Shown: in pieces, positions 53,862 through 63,333 of the stretch
Layout: every line of letters starts with the position of its first letter
Position numbering within the stretch: position 1 is the stretch's first letter
Source: Sporosarcina sp. FSL K6-1522
Lineage (GTDB): Bacteria; Bacillota; Bacilli; Bacillales_A; Planococcaceae
DNA: 64,000 nt
Assembly: GCF_038622445.1 (NCBI RefSeq)
Contig: NZ_CP152019.1
Coordinates: 4,314,501-4,378,500 of the forward strand
Reading direction: 5' to 3'
Translations under genes and position numbers: made by a program
Notes under the pieces: model-generated
The model's input: the letters and a program-made list of their open reading frames with translations, nothing else
Told to the model about the DNA's origin: nothing
Database searches by the model: none

Positions 53862-54248
53862 GTGATTCCTCCATCTTTTATTAACTACCATTACCTAGTA
53901 TATCCGTTTCAACTCGTTAATTCAATGAGGGTGATTGGTATCACTTGATACACAACAGGATGATTTGCCTTATAGATATGTTTTTAATTACATGTATTCA
54001 TTATCTAATTTTATACATACACTACTTAAGTTAATCTCCACTGAAATTCTCACTAATACACCACTCAATGTTTCGTCAATCTTGGTGTAGCAACTTACGC
54101 GGAAACATATTTACCCTCTTTAAAGAGCTCTCTACAGACACCATAAAAGCAACAAGCGTAAAATTATGTATTTCAACACACTCTTACTAGGAGCATCCCC
54201 GTCCATCTACCAAAAACACCACAATCCCGAAAGGCTGTGGCATTCCAG
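53862..54248. other. Intergenic region without gene
   Basis: About 390 nt, AT-rich; holds the presumed GtrII promoter. Nothing else recognised. Confidence 0.4.
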
Positions 54249-54614
54249 TTAGTTATTCACTTTCCGCACAAAGGCACTCAATGGTAGATTGGGCTCAAAT
54301 CCTAGTCGGGGAATCAACACAACCCTATGCGTATTGTTTTAGTTATTTTTCGATGGTACATCTACCCTGTTTTCTATGTACACCGCATCTCTTGGAACAT
54401 AACCTTAGCCATTGCCCAACTTCACCTGCCACCAATTTGCCCCATAATCTTTATGGACAATCAATGGCTCCCCTTTACGCGTTTGCCCCATCTCAGACAA
54501 TATGTCGCCCCGTTTTTCATAAATCGAGACATAATCTTTCTTCGCATTCAATACTTGCGAGCTTGTATACGAGGTACCTTGATACAAAAACAATGCCAGT
54601 ATAAAGACCAGCAT
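54249..54614 (-). pseudogene. Decayed SH3-like domain protein
   Basis: The frame begins MLVFILALFLYQ, a signal-anchor-like segment, then reads DYVSIYEKRGDILSEMGQTR, KGEPLIVHKDYGANWWQVKL and GNG, stop, GYVPRDAVYIENRVD, the pattern of a bacterial SH3 domain. In-frame stops break it at 54405 and near 54342, and the frame then stays open to 54249. The start lacks a good ribosome site. Likely a degraded surface protein. Confidence 0.6.
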
Positions 54615-54751
54615 CTCTTACAACGTTTAGCGGTCCTTCGTCATTAGAAAATAGATCGAGAAGGAATAGTTGCCATCCTCTATTATACGTATTTTTACTT
54701 TTTAATTATTTTTTAAGTAGTGTATTAAAACGCCAATCACTCACATAAATC

Positions 54752-54800
54752 AAAAAGGCTAATCACGACTACATGTAAGCAGTCCCGATTAACCTTTTTT
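54752..54800 (-). terminator. Terminator after the large SLH gene
   Basis: AAAAAGGCTAATC (54752-54764) pairs with GATTAACCTTTTT (54787-54799, one mismatch), with T runs on the minus side, about 60 nt after the stop. Confidence 0.8.
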
Positions 54801-54858
54801 CGATTCACTTATTTATAATGATACTACTTGCTTATATGGAAATAAGCCTATATTACTA

Positions 54859-57087
54859 TTACTTTCCGAATATACCGCCTAGAATACCACCTAGGCCGCC
54901 TAGGATACCGCCTAATAGGCCACCAAGTAAGTTATTAACTCTTTCTAATAATCCTTTTGAAACAGTAATTGTTTCCGCATTGCCATCCACTGTTACACCT
55001 TCATGTGTAAGGGATGGTGTAATCGTAATCTTGTTTCCAGTTAATCCTTTTAATACTCTTCCCAATAGGTTTGGATCGTTAAAGCGATAATTCACATATC
55101 CTTGTTGAATGTCTGATTCCGAAACAATATGTTCTATTGTTTCCGTTTTAGCACCTTGACCTTGAACCTTAAGTGTCAGTTTATCCCCTGCTTTAATTTG
55201 TTCTAGACCAGTTGCTTCAATATTGACTTTCAGGTCCTTCTTACCAGATAAAATAAGCGCAAGGTCTCCATCTGTAACCCCTACCAATGTATCAAGTACC
55301 GGCTTCACAATTGAGAAAACTGGATATACTGCGCTAGAAATGATACCGCCATCACGGTCTATAGTTGCCGTTAAATCAACTAGACCGCCCTGACCTAACA
55401 AATTTTGCAATAGAGTTGTATCTACATTAAGACTTACATAACCACGATCAAAGTCAGCTTCTGTTAACGTGATTCCTAGTAACTTAGTGCTACCTGAACC
55501 TAAGTTCAATATGTCACCAATTGCTAGACCGCTGCCTAATGGTAAGTTCAAACGTAATAGACCTGAATTATTTAACAAGCTGTCAAGTGAAATCCCGCCA
55601 CCGATTAGACCACCGTTTCCTAAGCCTAAATCAATCACTGGTTTTTGCACTTCTTCTTCTTTTTCTTCTTCGTCAGGCGTACCTACAGCATCTGTAATCC
55701 CTTTATCAACTACTTTATCTTTCAATGTAACTGATTTGGCAGTCGCTTTGTTACCATAGAGATCCGTGATTCCCATAACAGGGTTGTCCACGCCTTCAGC
55801 CACAACACTAACTGTACCCGCTTGTGCAGTGTTTACATTGTCTTTCAATACAACAAGAAGTACATCATTGTTTGCTGCGTCTGTGTACTTACCGTCTGTT
55901 ACAGTCCCAGTAACCTTAGTTGCTCCTACTTGTACAGTGATATCTTTATCGATATCTCCAGCGTTGATTTTCGTATTTTCGTTAAACGTTAGTTTCACTA
56001 CGTTAGAAGTAGTCGAATCAGCAGATGCTACTACAAACTCTGCTTTGTTCAATAGTGAGCCTGTATCATCTTTGAATTTTTTATAGACTTTTACTTCTGT
56101 TTTCGTAGCTGTTTGAACAGTTAGGTCATCTACTGTTTTAATATTCTTTGAGAATTCAATTGTTTTAAACTCATCTTCTACCGCATATTTACCAGATGGT
56201 AGTGTAATTTTCACTACTTTTTTCGTTGCATCTGTGAATTCTGCTTGAGCACCAGCAAAGAAGTTATCTGTCAATGCACGGTTTTCAATTTTATAGTTTG
56301 CCAAGTCTGTAGCCGTATTCGTCATCTCATGACCATAATCGACAGTGATCACATTGTGACCATTGACACGATCTACGGTTACGTTACCGTCAGTAACAAG
56401 TAGTGTATCTTCTGGAACTTCAGCACTTATATCATATGCACGGATCAAGAAGGAAGCGATTTGTGACCGCTTTACCGTTTCAGTTGGGCGGAAGTCTTCA
56501 ACAACTGTGACACCATTTTCCGACAGAATATTGATATAAGGAACAAACTCAGCTTGTGCTTTTCCATTATCTTTTACGATTGACAAATCACCTGGAAGGT
56601 CTTTCAATTCAAAAGCATTCACAAGTACTTTTGCCATTTGTTGACGTGTAATGCTCTTCAATGGCATCAAGTAATTGTTGCTCCCAGTGAAAATATCGGT
56701 ATGCTTCACGATCAATGACGCTTCAAAAAGTTCTGCGTCTGGAGATGATGCCGGAACATCCGTAAATGCTTTAACTGTCGATTTAAGATTGTACTTTGCA
56801 ATGTATTCCTTATACGACAAATTCTCTTTGTTAACGACATGATTTGCAAGCACTTTTACGACCTGGCTACGAGAGATATCCTGAGCTGGTTTGAATGTAC
56901 CGTCCGCATAACCTTTCATCAGCCCACGGTCAACTGCCCCCAAAATGTTGGCGTAGTGAGAGTCTGTCTTAGGCACATCTGTAAAGGACACAGTGTTAGC
57001 CGCTACCGGAGTAATCGCTACGGCAACCATCGTCGCTGTCACAGCCCCTGTTACAAAGCGTTTCATATTCTTGTTAGTTTTCGTCAT
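54859..57087 (-). CDS. S-layer-type surface protein with three SLH domains
   Basis: A 742-aa exported protein. A signal peptide (residues 1-30, ending TPVAANT) precedes three N-terminal SLH domains: GAVDRGLMKGYADGTFKPAQ (30-90), a middle one with NNYLMPLKSITRQQ (110-165), and NILSENGVTVVEDFRPTETV (175-230). The rest is beta-rich, Ig-like, with Lys/Asp/Thr composition typical of S-layer proteins. The C terminus is a Gly/Leu/Ile tail (LLGGLLGGILGGLGG, ending GIFGK). A TTGACA promoter lies upstream. It is likely a main or accessory S-layer component attached to pyruvylated secondary wall polymer. Confidence 0.85.
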   Translation of the reverse strand: MTKTNKNMKRFVTGAVTATMVAVAITPVAANTVSFTDVPKTDSHYANILGAVDRGLMKGYADGTFKPAQDISRSQVVKVLANHVVNKENLSYKEYIAKYNLKSTVKAFTDVPASSPDAELFEASLIVKHTDIFTGSNNYLMPLKSITRQQMAKVLVNAFELKDLPGDLSIVKDNGKAQAEFVPYINILSENGVTVVEDFRPTETVKRSQIASFLIRAYDISAEVPEDTLLVTDGNVTVDRVNGHNVITVDYGHEMTNTATDLANYKIENRALTDNFFAGAQAEFTDATKKVVKITLPSGKYAVEDEFKTIEFSKNIKTVDDLTVQTATKTEVKVYKKFKDDTGSLLNKAEFVVASADSTTSNVVKLTFNENTKINAGDIDKDITVQVGATKVTGTVTDGKYTDAANNDVLLVVLKDNVNTAQAGTVSVVAEGVDNPVMGITDLYGNKATAKSVTLKDKVVDKGITDAVGTPDEEEKEEEVQKPVIDLGLGNGGLIGGGISLDSLLNNSGLLRLNLPLGSGLAIGDILNLGSGSTKLLGITLTEADFDRGYVSLNVDTTLLQNLLGQGGLVDLTATIDRDGGIISSAVYPVFSIVKPVLDTLVGVTDGDLALILSGKKDLKVNIEATGLEQIKAGDKLTLKVQGQGAKTETIEHIVSESDIQQGYVNYRFNDPNLLGRVLKGLTGNKITITPSLTHEGVTVDGNAETITVSKGLLERVNNLLGGLLGGILGGLGGILGGIFGK

Positions 57088-57171
57088 AGTTATTTACCCC
57101 TTCCACTCTTCAATAAACGTCGACAAAATCATCGAATAACTTCATTTATCCGACGAAATATCCGTTACCAA

Positions 57172-57201
57172 ATATACTAATAGTTTCCTCGTTGTTGTCA
57201 A
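57172..57201 (-). promoter_or_regulatory. Promoter of the S-layer-type gene
   Basis: TTGACA on the minus strand (57196-57201) with TATATT 19 nt downstream or TAGTAT 16 nt downstream as the -10. The leader is about 85 nt. Confidence 0.5.
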
Positions 57202-57456
57202 GTTATAGTGTTTTTATAAAGGATTGCTAATTAACCAGGCATTTAGATCTATACTCCTGAAAACATTATGATAAAATTGACTTAATTATATAACGTAAGT
57301 TCTTCCAACTTCAAGTTATGTATACATTTTATTTACAACTTAAATAAAAAGTCCTAACAAACAAAAAGCGGAACAAGAACATTAATACCTACCATATACA
57401 ACCAATCCCTTATTTCTCTATACAATAGACTAATTTTCTTTTACAAGTGCCAGTTA
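57202..57456. other. Intergenic region without gene
   Basis: AT-rich, between the S-layer promoter and the GtrII relic. Nothing recognised. Confidence 0.35.
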
Positions 57457-57566
57457 CACACACAACAAGCACTCCAAGCATCCGAAGACGTGCAACAAAT
57501 GAGCGTCTGGCCCGCCAAAGACTCTATCCGAGTCGTGGATGATGTTGTGATTATTAAGTTGAGAGA
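57457..57566 (+). pseudogene. 3' remnant of a GtrII-like gene
   Basis: The plus-strand frame reads QALQASEDVQQMSVWPAKDS followed by IRVVDDVVIIKLRE, closely matching the C terminus of the GtrII protein at 52317 (PIWPSEKSIQVFDGIVIVKF). No start, no membrane part, and the frame runs on past the expected end into a hairpin. This is a leftover fragment of a second such gene. Confidence 0.6.
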
Positions 57567-57579
57567 GTACCATACCAAA

Positions 57580-57622
57580 AAACACAGCCCTCCAAATCGA
57601 GCAATCGATTGGAGGGCTGTTT
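57580..57622 (-). repeat. Dispersed hairpin element, copy 1
   Basis: ACAGCCCTCC (57584-57593) and GGAGGGCTGT (57611-57620), with inner AATCGA/TCGATT arms. The T run TGTGTTTTTTGG lies on the minus side, so this copy is inverted relative to copies 2-4. Confidence 0.75.
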
Positions 57623-57729
57623 CTGTTTGGGATTGGTTGTTAGCTTATTAAGCCCTAGTCAAGAGTTGAGAACATAAGTTCCATGAAGCTGAATAATATG
57701 GTAAAATTGAAGGACAACCGAATAGTGTG

Positions 57730-57952
57730 AGGGTGGTAGGTTGTCATGCTTCTTTCCATTTATAGGAAAGGAGGTGATAACTATGGAGACATTTTTTGAG
57801 CTTCTAAAAGAGGTTTTAAAAGGAATTGTACGTGAAATGAGTGCTTTTCTTTTTCGGAAAAACATTTTAGAAAACAAGAAAACCACCCCAAACCGTCGCA
57901 AGGATGAGGGTGGCTTTCAAGACAAAAAGTAAGTTTTGACAACCATCACCCT
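57730..57952. repeat. Complementary arms around a small ORF
   Basis: AGGGTG...GGTTGTC at 57730-57745 is complementary to GACAACC...CACCCT at 57938-57952 (two perfect blocks). The arms bracket the 49-aa ORF and could fold its mRNA end to end. Confidence 0.5.
57783..57932 (+). CDS. Small amphipathic peptide, possible type I toxin
   Basis: A 49-aa product with a very strong ribosome site, AAGGAGGTGATAACT before the ATG. Residues 3-25 (TFFELLKEVLKGIVREMSAF) form an amphipathic helix, and the C terminus is basic and polar (ENKKTTPNRRKDEGGFQDKK). mRNA ends are complementary, and inside the ORF CCACCC and GGGTGG form another hairpin, features seen in type I toxin mRNAs. A strong terminator follows. 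No antisense promoter could be identified by eye. The family is not recognised; a regulatory peptide is the alternative. Confidence 0.55.
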   Translation: METFFELLKEVLKGIVREMSAFLFRKNILENKKTTPNRRKDEGGFQDKK

Positions 57953-57967
57953 GACGGTAAAGGTTGT

Positions 57968-57997
57968 GAGAGAAATGTTAGCGCATTTCTCTCTTTT
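57968..57997 (+). terminator. Terminator after the 49-aa ORF
   Basis: GAGAGAAATG (57968-57977) pairs perfectly with CATTTCTCTC (57984-57993), followed by TTTT. Confidence 0.85.
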
Positions 57998-58084
57998 AGT
58001 ATACGTCCATTGTACACAAGAATATTCAAGAAATCAAAATATCGACTACAGTATCGAATTAGTACACAGCGATATCCGGTGCCA

Positions 58085-59799
58085 CTAACGCATAACCAAC
58101 ACATGGGCTTTCGTCGTATACGTGACACGGCTATTAGAAAATATCCCTTGAGGTAGAACGACAATATTAAACGTTTTCGAGGCGGTAGTCACATCATTTT
58201 TAATGTTGATGGTGAGTTCAACAGGTCTTGTACTTCCGCCAACATTTGCTCTTGGAAGCCAGCCGAGCGCCCAGTCGATATTCGCTGAGGAGCTTTGATA
58301 GGACAATGTTTTACTAGCCCCCTGCGGCAGCGTTGGCATGAGGATATTGATGCCTGGCATATAACCAGTAGGATCGGTAATGTCGATTTTCACTTGTGCA
58401 ATGAGTTTTTCGTATTGAACCAATGCATCGACACCTTTTGTTGTGTGGCTAGTGTAGTGTTGATGACGGTCATATTGTATTTTTTATCGGGACTTTTTAG
58501 CCGATTGGCTTTAGTCTTGGCATCATTTAGAGTTGATGTCGCCTTCGCCGTCGTGATCGTTCCTTTTAAGACTTGTTCCAATCCATTGACGGCGGCAAGA
58601 GCTGCGCTTTTGGCGACGTTGATGTCTCGTTGCCATGTACCAATGATAATAGATTGGTTATCCAATACTTTTCGCCAAGCGCGCGTATCATATCGGTCGT
58701 CCACAGCTTCTACTCTTTCAACAGCCGCCATTGCTTCGGCGTACTTTTCAAATGCATCTTGCGCATTGTCCGCATTTTGTAACAGGATAGGCGGAATGAC
58801 GATAATCGGCCCTCCCCCTGGTAATGGTGGTTTATCTATTAACACAAATTGGCTAATCGATACGACTAGCTTTGCGGTTAGACTAGTATCCTCGACAGTT
58901 CCTTTTAACTGATAGGTGCCGACTTTACTAAAATCGATGCCAGCTGTCTACCAAACGACTGGATTCATTTTCTTGGAGCCCTCATTGAATGTGACTTCTA
59001 CTGTTTGAGGTAGCTGAACGAGTTGGATTGTTGTGAAATGTAACGGCAATAACTCTTCAACAAAAACGGCTTTTGGTATGACAGGTGTTGGGTCTGGCTC
59101 AATTGGGTCAGGATTAGGCGATGGAGCAATTGGATTTTTCAGTGCGTTATGCGAGCGCATTAAAAATGTCGCAAACTGCCCGCGTGTCGTGCCTTCTGTT
59201 GGGTGGAACAATGTTTCAGTGGTGATGCCATTTTCGGACAATACATCGATATACTATCGGAATTCCTCAAGGGCTAGATGATTGTCTATCACTTTCGAAC
59301 CTGGGCCACCTTCCACATGCTCTAAAGCAAATGCGCCGACAAGTACTTTGGCCATATGTTGATGCGACATTAAATTCATAGGCATCAAGTAATTATTACT
59401 ACCGGAAAAGATACCTGCCTGTTTGACGATGAGCGAGTAACGGTACATCTCGTAATCGGGATGAGTTGGCGGGACATCGTTAAAAGGGACTACGCCCGAT
59501 ACATCAAAGTCGACTAGATCTTTGCCTGACGTTTTCAATACATACTTCCCAAGCGATTTAACGACATTGGCTCTCGACAATTGTAAGTTCGGCTTAAAGG
59601 AACCATCTGGATAACTTGTCATAAAGCCGTTTTCAAAGGCAGCCATGATATTTGCATAATGGGTATTGGACGGATCTACGTCTGTATAACTGACTGCTGA
59701 TGCTCCTTGTGACATGGGGGACAATGTAGAACCGATGATGATTGCTAAACAAGCTAGCCATCTCATCGCTTGTAAACGCTTCTTTTGAACCTTCCTCAC
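58085..59799 (-). pseudogene. SLH-domain surface protein, disrupted
   Basis: The reading frame begins MRKVQKKRLQAMRWLACLAI (signal peptide) and covers three SLH domains close to those of the protein at 54859 (ENGFMTSYPDGSFKPNLQLS; SGSNNYLMPMNLMS; LSENGITTETLFHPTEGTTR), then a Pro-rich linker and a helical region. It is broken by an in-frame TAG at 59254, another TAG at 58948, and a frameshift near 58420 after ATQQK, beyond which the protein continues in another frame to 58085. Two stops and one shift make it a pseudogene rather than a sequencing slip. Confidence 0.85.
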
Positions 59800-59907
59800 T
59801 ACTATTCCTCCTTTTATACTGAATACTCTTTATACATTTCACTGTAGTGACTAAAGGTTAAGTTTACGTTAAGTCTTCACGAATTATTTGGAATTTCGCT
59901 AACACAA

Positions 59908-59948
59908 ACAGCCCTTCAATCGATTACTCGATTGAAAGGCTGTGTTTT
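59908..59948 (+). repeat. Dispersed hairpin element, copy 2
   Basis: ACAGCCCTTCAATCGA (59908-59923) pairs with TCGATTGAAAGGCTGT (59928-59943, one mismatch), then GTTTTG. It lies after the 418-aa SLH gene. Confidence 0.8.
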
Positions 59949-59976
59949 GTGGAAGTAACTATGCATTATTTAAGAA

Positions 59977-61233
59977 TCAGTAGTCCTCATCAAAAAATCC
60001 GTTATGTGGGTAGAAGGAGACGTTGTAATGACCATCGCCTGTTTGTACAGATAGCTCATAGACTTCACGACGATATTCTCGGTCAGTATACCAATCATAT
60101 CGATCTTCGTAACTAGTACGGAGGTATGTCACATGGACAGGTCCTGTTTCATAACGTGTATAATTATTTTTCACAATTTGAAGTGCTTCTTCTTTTGTCA
60201 GGTTAAAGCTACCTGCTCCAAGATTCTCCCAGTCATGATCTGACAACTTCCATTTACCAGCTTGCTTTTCAAATGTATACTCCAGATAAAATGCTTCGCC
60301 AAGTGGCTCGTCAAATGACACTGTACGAACTTGTACGAAATTAGTTGTATTTTCCAAAACTTCAAAACGATAATTGACTTCATCTGCTACATCTGAAAAC
60401 AGATAGGCATCACAATAGATACACATCTCTGCATAATACTCATCAAACATTGAGTCGATAATCGACGGTGTTGCGTTGTTCAAAAGGTCTGCTCGAACTT
60501 TACTAAACGGAGATGCTTGGAATTTATGCGTAACCAACGTGGTTTCCACTTCGAAAGGGATTCTGTTCAGTAAATTGACAATCTGTGCTTTTGTTAATGC
60601 TGCATTTGGATCGGTATTCGGTTCCGCAGGTATATTTAAAGCACGGTGCAAGAATACAGCATAATGCGCACGTGTCACAGGCGCATTTGGATTAAATTTT
60701 CCTTTGTCACCTGTCGTGATACCAGTTGAGGCAAGTGCTTGGATATGCAGATAGCCCCAATCATCTTCTACATCCTCAAAATACGTAAAGTTTTCGAGAT
60801 TGAGTTCAAACGCAAGATCTAACACTTTCGCCATTTGCTTGCGAGTGATAGGTGCATTGGGATTAAAGTTACCGTTTGGATCACCGCTAAAGATGCCTGC
60901 CTGTGAAACTTTCATAATCTCTTGATAGTATACATGCGATGTCGACACATCCTTATAGCGAATGACCTCGTTGGTCTTTGCTTCTAACGGCAAAGCTTTG
61001 TCCAATAATACCGCAACATGCGCACGGGTAATTTTGTTATCAGGTCTAAACGTGCCGTCTGGGTAACCATTAATAAGTTCTCGTTTTTGCATGTCTTGAA
61101 TGATGCCCTGATAAGGATGCTTCGGCCCAACGTCTGTAAATGTTTGTGCGGAAGCCTCTGTCGGTACATTGAGTGCCACAATGATTGCTATCACTAAACA
61201 GCCCAACCATCGCCACATCCAACTGTTTTTCAT
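59977..61233 (-). CDS. SLH-domain surface protein (418 aa)
   Basis: Secreted wall protein. A signal peptide (residues 1-29, ending ASAQT) is followed by three SLH domains (KRELINGYPDGTFRPDNKIT, AGIFSGDPNGNFNPNAPITR, TGITTGDKGKFNPNAPVTRA, together about residues 30-200). The C-terminal 200 residues (KVRADLLNNATPSIIDSMFD; EYTFEKQAGKWKLSDHDW) resemble an NTF2-like/IseA-like accessory fold and hold two Cys residues (CIYC). No enzyme motif is seen. Its gene stands alone, with a dispersed hairpin on each side. Confidence 0.82.
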   Translation of the reverse strand: MKNSWMWRWLGCLVIAIIVALNVPTEASAQTFTDVGPKHPYQGIIQDMQKRELINGYPDGTFRPDNKITRAHVAVLLDKALPLEAKTNEVIRYKDVSTSHVYYQEIMKVSQAGIFSGDPNGNFNPNAPITRKQMAKVLDLAFELNLENFTYFEDVEDDWGYLHIQALASTGITTGDKGKFNPNAPVTRAHYAVFLHRALNIPAEPNTDPNAALTKAQIVNLLNRIPFEVETTLVTHKFQASPFSKVRADLLNNATPSIIDSMFDEYYAEMCIYCDAYLFSDVADEVNYRFEVLENTTNFVQVRTVSFDEPLGEAFYLEYTFEKQAGKWKLSDHDWENLGAGSFNLTKEEALQIVKNNYTRYETGPVHVTYLRTSYEDRYDWYTDREYRREVYELSVQTGDGHYNVSFYPHNGFFDEDY

Positions 61234-61372
61234 CTACCATCATCTCCCAATCCAATTGTCCTTTGTTATGGATAACAATTCCTATTATAGCGTAGTTTAC
61301 ATACTATATGTTGAATACTTAGATAACAAATTCGTGAACGCTTGTGGGGGAAGTAGAGGTTACAAACAGAAG

Positions 61373-61414
61373 CAGCTCTCCGGCCGATTGTTCGATTGGA
61401 GAGCTGTGTTTTTT
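61373..61414 (+). repeat. Dispersed hairpin element, copy 3
   Basis: CAGCTCTCC (61373-61381) pairs with GGAGAGCTG (61398-61406), inner GGCCGA/TCGATT partly paired, then TGTTTTTTG. It lies between the protease and SLH genes. Confidence 0.8.
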
Positions 61415-61449
61415 GTGTATGAGTGACTGACAGCGGTTAAAAGGGTATC

Positions 61450-62868
61450 CTACCGAATTTCAATATTAATAATTTGATATGCACCGTATTCATTTATAAT
61501 TAGGGTATAATCTTTTTCACGTTCGTAGTGGGTTACTTCACCATCATTGGCAATGAAATCGAATATTTCATAGGTTGAAACGATCGCAGTTTCTCCATTA
61601 ATCACGATATTCGCAACCGTATTATCTAGAAAATCGAAAGTCATTCCCTGGCCTGAAATTTCCGAAACGTATTGTTGGAGTTCTGTGTATGCTGTACTTC
61701 CTGGTAACAACATATCTTCAATCCAGTAAAAAGTCTCATCATGCAAGGTTTTCTCATAATGGTCCCGAAAAGCAAGGACAAAATCTTCTAAAATAACATC
61801 CACGAATTGAGGTTCTATTTCATCCGTTTCTCCGTCATACTCATATTCATATTCATCTTCCGTGTACTCTTCTTCATACCCCTCATAATCGTCCCAATCG
61901 TAATCCTTCCAATATTCCTCATAGTACGTACTAATCTCATCGGTCATGCTTTCATCGTAATAAACATAGTCGTCATAAACACCAAATAGACTTGCAACTT
62001 CATGTTCGGTCATCGGATTTTTTGCCCAACCATCTACGAGACTCATCACGCTATACATCGGTATTGAAAAACCAAAACTCGTATTGCCTTTGTACAACAA
62101 AGAGTTAACTCCAATTACTTTACCTGTTTTTGCCTCTAAAAGTGGACCGCCACTACTCCCTTGGTCAATTTGTGCATCAATTTGATAAATATTTTCGTAA
62201 ATAAAATCATACTCAATATTTCTCCCAATCCCCGTTAAATAACCTATGGAAGCAGTATTCTCAAAGCCTTGAGGGCTGCCAATTGCGATTACTTCGGAGC
62301 CAATAATAGATTCATCCAACTCGATAGCGAGTGGCTCAACTTTTGCATAATCCTTTGCATGAATTAAAGCAATATCATAGCGATCCGAAATACCAATGAC
62401 CTTTCCCGCTGTGTCTTTCCCATCCGAATTTCGAACAATCACATTCGTATAACCAGCAACCACATGTGCATTCGTGACGATGAGTCCACCTTTTTTATAA
62501 AGGAAACCAGATCCTAATGATTCTTCAGTAAAGATGGTAAATACTTTAGGCATCGCTTCTTGTATAATTGCAGTTTTCTCTTTACTATTTGGACCGCTGT
62601 CGATTCGCTGTACATCTGTTGGCTCTTTTTTTATGAGTTGTTCGATTTTACCAGACATTGAATGGTCTTTAATGAACGCAAATTTGTCTGATGGCCAAAC
62701 CTGTACAAGTGTATAACCAACCCCAACTAAAACAGCCAAACAAATAAAAATCCCCGTGAATATCCATTTTCGACTAGATCCACCTGTGGACTTCCCAAGT
62801 ACTTTTCCGCAGCCCGCACAAAACTGTGCCTTGGTCTCATTTTCATACCCACATTTCTGACAAAACAT
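61450..62868 (-). CDS. Zinc-ribbon, membrane-anchored trypsin-like serine protease
   Basis: A 472-aa protein: N-terminal zinc ribbon with two CxxC pairs (CQKCGYENETKAQFCAGCGK), one transmembrane helix (WIFTGIFICLAVLVGVGYTL, about 35-54), then an HtrA-like protease domain outside. The triad is His in VTNAHVV (near 133), Asp in DRYDIALIH (near 164) and Ser in DQGSSGGPL (near 236). No PDZ domain follows; instead there is a Tyr/Asp/Glu-rich stretch (YEEEYTEDEYEYEYDGETDE, near 335) and a C-terminal NTF2-like domain. AGGAGG precedes the ATG. A role in envelope quality control or surface-protein processing is inferred. Confidence 0.87.
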   Translation of the reverse strand: MFCQKCGYENETKAQFCAGCGKVLGKSTGGSSRKWIFTGIFICLAVLVGVGYTLVQVWPSDKFAFIKDHSMSGKIEQLIKKEPTDVQRIDSGPNSKEKTAIIQEAMPKVFTIFTEESLGSGFLYKKGGLIVTNAHVVAGYTNVIVRNSDGKDTAGKVIGISDRYDIALIHAKDYAKVEPLAIELDESIIGSEVIAIGSPQGFENTASIGYLTGIGRNIEYDFIYENIYQIDAQIDQGSSGGPLLEAKTGKVIGVNSLLYKGNTSFGFSIPMYSVMSLVDGWAKNPMTEHEVASLFGVYDDYVYYDESMTDEISTYYEEYWKDYDWDDYEGYEEEYTEDEYEYEYDGETDEIEPQFVDVILEDFVLAFRDHYEKTLHDETFYWIEDMLLPGSTAYTELQQYVSEISGQGMTFDFLDNTVANIVINGETAIVSTYEIFDFIANDGEVTHYEREKDYTLIINEYGAYQIINIEIR

Positions 62869-63103
62869 GCCAACACCTCCTACTGATTTATTTGAAATCC
62901 AAAAATACTTTTCACAATCACTAGATTTTCAACCTCTTCCGATTTAATTACTTTTCCGCATATTCCCATAGTCACATGAAGCATATTTCAGAATTCGACT
63001 AAGTCTATTATACCATTCATTCAGTTGGTTATTTGGACTTATTAAGTTTTTAATTAAAATACAGTAACAGTGAAAAATCGGTTTCTGTTATCGCCAAACA
63101 GAC
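62869..63103. other. Intergenic region with protease promoter
   Basis: About 235 nt, AT-rich, upstream of the protease gene; with copy 4 of the hairpin and the region to 63333 it makes a 465-nt gap without a gene. Confidence 0.4.
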
Positions 63104-63147
63104 ACAGCCCTCCGATCGATTGCTCGATTGGAGAGCTGTGTTTTTTG
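63104..63147 (+). repeat. Dispersed hairpin element, copy 4
   Basis: ACAGCCCTCCGATCGA (63104-63119) pairs with TCGATTGGAGAGCTGT (63124-63139), then GTTTTTTGG. It is nearly identical to the reverse of copy 1, including the flank CTGTGTTTTTTGG. Confidence 0.8.
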
Positions 63148-63333
63148 GTGTGTGACTGAGTTGTGTGAATGACCTTTACATGGGGTATACACTCTTCTAA
63201 ACTAGCATACAATGAAAAAGCTTACACTTGATGGACTAGCTAAACATGACATAGTCAAGAGGCTTATTCATATAGTCTAAAGTTTGCAAGTAAATCACAT
63301 GAAAATAGATCGTTCAAAATACGGAGGAATCGG

